This document shows, in pieces, positions 58,496-64,000 of a DNA stretch of 64,000 nt. Each line of letters begins with the position of its first letter. Position 1 is the stretch's first letter. A program made the translations under genes and the position numbers. The stretch is from Moringa oleifera. Its lineage: Eukaryota > Streptophyta > Magnoliopsida > Brassicales > Moringaceae. The notes below the pieces were generated by a model that did not search any database, was not told where the DNA came from, and was given only the letters and a program-made list of their open reading frames with translations. The stretch covers positions 1,059,001 through 1,123,000 of the forward strand of contig JAJFZO010000049.1 of NCBI GenBank assembly GCA_021397835.1, read 5' to 3'.

Positions 58496-61400
58496 ATGCA
58501 ATCTGGCGGAGGAGGTGGTGGGCCCAGCCGGAACCCGGGGGTGGGCCCAGGGGGTCGGGCCCCATCAACATCTTCGGCTGCGTCCCCGTCCTCGTCGTCT
58601 TCCGCTGTGTCCACTCCGCACCTGGGTTTTGATTCGGTGCAGCATCAGCAACAGCAGCAGCAGCAACAACAACAGATTGGGTCTAGGCAGGTAAGGGTTT
58701 ATAAGTGCGCTTCGAGTTTTGGTGGAAAATTTGTTGAATTGATATTTGGCTTTTGGATTTGTGTTATCTATACAGCCGGGTAGAAGTGGAATGTATCATT
58801 GTGGGTATGTATTGTATTGGGTTCAAGGACTGTGGAGTCTGTTTGCAAAAGAGGAAGAGTGAATTTTGCAATTAATACACTTTGTCGCCTAATTAGGGCA
58901 ATACAGGCCAATGATGAGTTGGCTGCTTAGTTGATCCTTGATTATTAAATTTTTCTGGGGGCTGAAAGAGCTTGTTTTAAATTCATTGGTAATGAGAACT
59001 GATGGTTGCATTAAACTGAACATGCTCAACTCTGATTGGGCATATTCCCTGCTCAGCTATACTCAAGACAGCTTAATTACAATGAGGTCTTTTGCCATTG
59101 TTATCTTTTGTCTTTTCCTTCTCTTTCCTTCAAAAACAACTTTTGTTTTCTGCACGTTCTCTAATTTCTGCTCTTTTCCTAATTGACAAGCTGGAGATGG
59201 TGAATATCTTTCTAGTTTTTGTTTGGGACTGTCTAATTTCTTTGCCTGTATGAATATCTGATGAGAAGAAATTCTGATTGATATGGATATGGACTTCCTC
59301 TAATATAAGTATCGAAATTTGGTTGTGATTGGGGACCCATTGCGAAGTTCTATGTCATAGGATATCATATTCTTATTGAGGACCCACTGCAAAGTTCTAT
59401 ATCATAGGATAGCCTATTCTTAAATGATGTTGTTATGGGCTCAAGTGTTGCATTTTCCTAGCAAGGATTTGAAGTTGATTTTTCCATTTCTTGTGATATT
59501 TTATATTTATATTTTTGGGTGTACTTTATGTGAGTTTATGATTGTGGTCACTACTTTGTTTGGTGGAACTGTAATTCTCATATGAACTGCTTTTAATTGG
59601 GTTGGTTTCCTCTTCAATTGTTCTTGCAGTCATTCCAGCAACAATTACTTAGAAAATCTGAGGGAAATGAAGCCATTCTAACATATCAAGCTGGTGTTAT
59701 TCAAGGGATGATGGGAGGAAGCAATTTTGCCTCATCTCCAGGCTCCATGCAACTGCCTCAACAGTCGCGGAAATTTTTTGAGCTGGCTCAAGCCGCTCAA
59801 CAGCATGGCTCTTCCCAGGAAGGCCAGCGTGTTGAGCCACAAGTGCTGAATCCATTTCACCAAGCTTGTCTTCAGTATGCTCTCCAGGCACAGCAGCAAA
59901 AGTCAGCTTTGATGTCCCAGCCACAAGCAAAGATGGGAATGTTGAGCCCTGCATCTGGAAAGGATCAGGATATGCGGATGGGAAACTTGAAAATGCAGGA
60001 ACTGATTTCCATGCAGGCAGCTAATCAGGCTCAGGCATCATCTTCGAAGACCACATCTGAACCATTTGCACGTAATGAGAAGCAGATGGAACAAGGACAG
60101 CAGGCATTCTCTGATCAGAGGATGGAGCCAAAGCCTCCTGCACAGCAGACAGTGATTGGACAACTAATGCCTTCAAATATGATAAGGCCCATCCAGGCAC
60201 CACAGACTCAGCAAAATATCCAAAACATGGGAAACAATCAGCTTGTGATGGCTGCACAGTTGCAAGCAATGCAAGCATGGGCCCTTGAGCGCAATATTGA
60301 TCTGTCACTTCCTGCTAATGCCAATTTAATGGCACAGCTGCTTCCCATGATGCAGTCTAGGATGGCTGCCCAACAGAAAGCAAATGAAGGCAATACAGGC
60401 ATGCAGTCGCCTCCTGTCACTGTTTCAAAGCAGCAGGTCACTTCTCCACCGATTCCAAGTGATAATTCTCCTCACACGAATTCTTCAAGTGATATGTCTG
60501 GGCAGTCTGGCTCTGCAAAAGCCAGGCAAACAGTGCCCCCCGGCCCTTTCGGTGCAACTTCCAGTCCTGGAATGGTAAACAGTGCTAACAAGGCTGTAAT
60601 GCAGCAGTTTTCTGTTCATGGCAGAGAAAATCAAGTGCCTTCTAGACAGTCAGCTGTGATTGGAAATGGAATGCCTCCCATGCATCCTCCACAATCATCT
60701 GCAAATGCTAGCCAGGCTCCAGATCACTCTTTATCTAGTAAAAATTCAGCAGGTGGCCCAGATCCAGTGCAAATGCAGTATCTCAGGCAGTTGAATCAAT
60801 CATCTTCACAAACAACAGTTCCTTCTAATGATGGGGGTTCATTTAACCACTTCCCCTCACCGGGTGGACCGGGAACCCAGATAACACAGCAGCGATTTGG
60901 ATTCACTAAACAGCAACTTCATGTTCTTAAAGCACAAATATTGGCATTTAGGCGTCTGAAGGTCTGTAAATCTCTCTCATTGTTGCTTCCTTTCGTTGTC
61001 TTGTGTGGGCTTATGTCTGTACTGTGTAGCTTTTTAAATTGTTTCTTCCGACCACTGTACTTTTCAAGAAAAAATTTCTTTAAAATCCATGGCAGATGCT
61101 GATTGGACAGTGTTGTGTTCTTTTCTCCTTGCTTTACAGAAAGGAGAAGGTACCCTCCCGCAAGAGCTTCTTCGAGCTATTGCTCCACCACCTCTTGAAG
61201 TGCAGCTGCAACGTCCATTTGTTGCTGCAGGAGGAAATGATCAGGATAGATCTGCAGGGAAGACTGCAGAAGACCAAACAAGGCGTTTGGAATCCAAAGA
61301 GAAGAATTGCAAGGCTGTCCCTTCAATTGATGGACAGAATTTATCTAAAGAGGAAGCTTATGCAGATGAGAAAGCCTCTATATCAATGGGGCATGTACAG

Positions 61401-64000
61401 GGAATGCCAACCATGAAGGAGCCGATACCTACAGTAGCTGCTGGAAAAGAAGAGCATCAAACTGCTGTGTTTTCTGTTAAGTCAGATCAAGAAATGGAGC
61501 GTAGTCTTCAGAAAACTCCTATTAGAAGTGATTTTGCGTCTGATAAGGGAAAGGCTGTTGGAGCAGCGGTTGTATCTGATCCAGGGCAAGTTAAGAAATC
61601 TGTACAGGCAAGCACTCCTCCTCAACCAAAAGATATTGGTTCCGCCAGAAAGTATCATGGACCATTGTTTGATTTTCCCTTTTTTACTCGAAAACATGAT
61701 TCCTACGGGTCAGCAACACCTAACAATAATAATAATCTAACACTAGCATATGATGTTAAAGATCTTTTGTTTGAGGAAGGTATGGAAGTGCTGAACAAGA
61801 AAAGGTCAGAAAATCTGAAGAAGATTAGTTGTTTACTGACCGTAAACTTGGAGAGGAAAAGGATTAGGCCAGATGTTGTCTTGCGCTTGCAGATTGAAGA
61901 AAAAAAGCTTCGACTTTTAGATCTACAGGCTCGTTTGAGGGAAGAAGTTGATCAACAGCAACAGGAGATAATGGCAATGCCTGACAGGCCATACCGAAAA
62001 TTTGTCCGGCTGTGTGAGCGTCAACGTATGGAGCTGGCCCGACAAGTACAGGCCAATCAAAAAGCCATTAGAGAGAAGCAACTGAAATCCATCTTCCAAT
62101 GGCGTAAGAAACTTCTTGAGGCTCACTGGGCCATTCGTGATGCACGTACTGCACGTAACAGGGGAGTTGCAAAATACCATGAGAGGATGTTGAGAGAGTT
62201 TTCAAAGAGAAAGGATGATGATCGAAATAAAAGGATGGAGGCCTTGAAGAATAATGATGTTGAAAGGTATAGGGAGATGTTATTGGAGCAGCAAACTAGC
62301 ATACCAGGTGATGGTGCAGAGAGATATGCCGTTCTCTCATCGTTCTTGACTCAGACAGAGGAATATCTTCATAAATTGGGAAGCAAAATTACAGCCGCCA
62401 AGAATCAGCAAGAAGTGGAGGAGGCGGCAAATGCTGCTGCAGCTGCTGCACTATTGCAGGTACACTGTCATGCTCTTTTTTTTTTCCCCCTCTCTCACTC
62501 TCTACCCCTACCCTTCCCCTCCCTCCTTGTCCCTAAACTCTCTCTTCCCAGTTAATTCTTTTGGGCCTTTTTCTGTTCCTGACGCTTGTGAAAAAAGAAA
62601 TAAATCGATCTCTTTTGATACCCATTCTGGAATGAGTGTTTTTATGCTACTAATCTGTTTGGAACTTTGTTTGCTGATAAAAGGGTCTCTCAGAAGAAGA
62701 GGTTAGGGCAGCCGCTGCCTGTGCTGGGGAGGAAGTGATGATCAGAAATCGGTTTACGGAGATGAATGCACCCAAGGATGGTTCTTCTGTCAGCAAGTGA
62801 GCTGTTTATTTTTATATCTATTGTGTGTTCCTTTTTTTAATTCATATTAAAAAAGAGAGAAGAATAGGTTATTCTATTGCAAATGTCAACAGGATAGTAT
62901 TGGGTGGAAGATTTGTATGGTATATGCCCTGGCTGTTTTCATGTTTCTTAATTTAGCATTTCTGACCATTTATTCTCAATCTTTTTGCCTAACATCCTTT
63001 CACCCTTTAGGATACAAGCTAATGCCCAAGGATGACAAAGCTGATATGTTATATGATGGATGTGCTTTAGGATTTACATTTTTCATTGTCTGGAAGAGTG
63101 TCCCTAGTATTGGTATAATTTGTTTTGTTATTTCTTGTTCTTTGCGGTTGTCCCCAGGTATTATAGTCTTGCGCATGCTGTTAATGAAAGAGTTACAAGG
63201 CAACCCTCAATGCTGCGAGCTGGAACCTTACGAGATTATCAGCTTGTAGGTTGCTATATTTAAGCTTTGTATTATTCTTTTGGCTGTTTTCTCTATCTTA
63301 TACTGTTTTCTTGCTGGAACTTTAGCATGTAAGGAATTTATTCTATTTTGTTCAACAGGTTGGGTTGCAATGGATGCTCTCATTATATAACAACAAATTA
63401 AATGGAATCCTGGCAGATGAGATGGGTCTTGGGAAGACTGTGCAGGTAATTTTAGGTTCTTACCTCAAAAGGGAAAAGAAAAAAAGAAAGAACAGAAAAA
63501 AGAGGAGCTCTTTGTTTTTTAAGTTGGTAGATTATGTCTTAGGTCTTTGTTTGCTGAGCAGTCTGATGATGCACACAATATTACTTCTTAAAGCAGAATG
63601 AACTGTGAAACATTATATTGGACAACCTTGTGCAATTCTCGACTGTCCATTTTTTGTTTTTGTAGGTAATGGCATTGATTGCTTACTTGATGGAGTTTAA
63701 AGGAAACTATGGCCCACATCTCATTATTGTTCCAAATGCTGTTCTGGTCAATTGGAAGGTTGGTCTATCTTTTGTTTTGCAATCATGGTTATGGATCTGT
63801 TTAGGGGACTTGTCAACATGGCTAATTGAGTTCTTGTTTCAGAGTGAGTTTCTGAATTGGCTGCCATCTGTATCTTGTATCTTTTATGTTGGTGGAAAGG
63901 ATCAAAGATCAAAATTGTTTTCTCAAGTAAGCAGCGATAATTTTTCCATTTACTAAATCTTGTAGTTGCTGACAAATTTTTGAATTTTCTTACGTTTTTC
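58496..64000 (+). CDS. BRM: BRAHMA-type SWI/SNF chromatin-remodelling ATPase (5' half, partial)
   Basis: Catalytic subunit of a nuclear SWI/SNF complex; it slides or evicts nucleosomes using ATP. Exons in the window are 58496-58690, 59630-60961, 61140-62459, 62684-62796, 63158-63245, 63359-63445, 63666-63758 and 63843-63926, encoding residues 1-1104 of about 2200. The gene continues past the right edge. I chose [11 protein letters not shown] as the start; the in-frame extension upstream has no ATG. Order of parts: Gly/Pro/Ser-rich N-terminus, polyglutamine (CAG/CAA tract at about 58639-58675), long Gln/Met/Ser-rich region, QLQ domain ([14 protein letters not shown], about 488-520, across the exon 2/3 border), HSA domain (about 805-870, with [12 protein letters not shown]), then the SNF2 helicase domain with [14 protein letters not shown] (Lys1042) and [13 protein letters not shown]. 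Every identified border is GT-AG and in phase. Confidence 0.96.
58639..58675 (+). repeat. CAG/CAA polyglutamine tract in BRM exon 1
   Basis: A run of CAG and CAA codons encodes about ten consecutive glutamines after a Gln-His-Gln start. Mixed codons make it less prone to slippage than a pure CAG run, but its length is likely to vary among alleles. Confidence 0.9.
59333..59422. repeat. Two-copy 47-bp tandem duplication in BRM intron 1
   Basis: A unit starting GGACCCATTGCGAAGTTCTA at 59333 recurs from 59380 as GGACCCACTGCAAAGTTCTA. The copies also share TCATAGGATA and TATTCTTA and differ by about five substitutions. Confidence 0.85.

Noticed and set aside
1..64000. CRISPR arrays, bacterial operons, integrated virus or organelle DNA
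   Set aside because: No spaced direct repeats, no viral or bacterial coding block and no plastid or mitochondrial gene was recognised; all supported genes are spliced or plant-family nuclear genes.

Overview
The window is nuclear DNA from a flowering plant, most likely a non-Brassicaceae core eudicot. The evidence is spliced genes with plant intron borders, AT-rich introns and spacers, plant-specific families (PIP1 aquaporin, CYP86A, land-plant GPAT, PHT4, ATI) and an intron-containing tRNA-Tyr(GUA). There is no bacterial, organellar or viral coding block. I rebuilt eleven protein-coding genes (ten with a full start-to-stop or nearly full model, one cut by the right edge), one tRNA gene and one decayed fibrillarin copy by joining in-frame exons at splice borders. 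Exon lengths add up to whole codons in every model except where stated.

Layout, left to right. A SKP1-like gene of the ASK20/ASK21 type lies on the minus strand (1591-5044, last short exon unresolved), with a long leader region reaching about 8.3 kb. Three plus-strand genes follow: a PIP1 aquaporin (11557-14529), a GPAT4/8-type cutin glycerol-3-phosphate acyltransferase (16442-19036) and a PHT4;4-type chloroplast transporter (20399-26738). Three minus-strand genes come next: a CYP86A fatty-acid omega-hydroxylase (27732-29387), ORC5 (33048-35198) and an ATG8-interacting protein (37248-38895). Then a HAD-like hydrolase (+, 42803-45463) and a MESD-like ER chaperone gene (-, 46085-47440) converge. 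The right part holds a mitochondrial beta-cyanoalanine synthase (+, 50205-52922), tRNA-Tyr (+, 53330-53416), a fibrillarin pseudogene that kept its introns (+, 53714-56782) and the first half of the SWI/SNF ATPase BRAHMA (+, 58496 to the right edge).

The genes are mostly unrelated housekeeping functions, but two of them, GPAT4/8 and CYP86A, act in the same pathway: omega-hydroxylation of C16/C18 fatty acids and their transfer to the sn-2 position of glycerol 3-phosphate for cutin. The gene order resembles four Arabidopsis segments that I recall as paralogous: ASK20-PIP1;2-CYP86A8-ATI1-HAD-MESD-BRM on chromosome 2, ASK21-PIP1;1-CYSC1 on chromosome 3, ATI2-CYP86A2-PHT4;4-GPAT8-PIP1;4 on chromosome 4 and CYP86A4-GPAT4-PIP1;3 on chromosome 1. 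This window appears to hold most of the unfractionated ancestral block. Those locus assignments are from memory, not from a search.

The most unusual items are a GC-AG intron in the PHT4;4 gene, the intron-bearing fibrillarin pseudogene with a telo-box upstream, an E2F consensus plus telo-box upstream of ORC5, a KEEL C-terminus on the MESD homologue, the TSGNMG loop of the cyanoalanine synthase, and at least seven two-copy tandem duplications (22-159 bp) confined to introns and spacers. I found no clearly undescribed multi-gene system.
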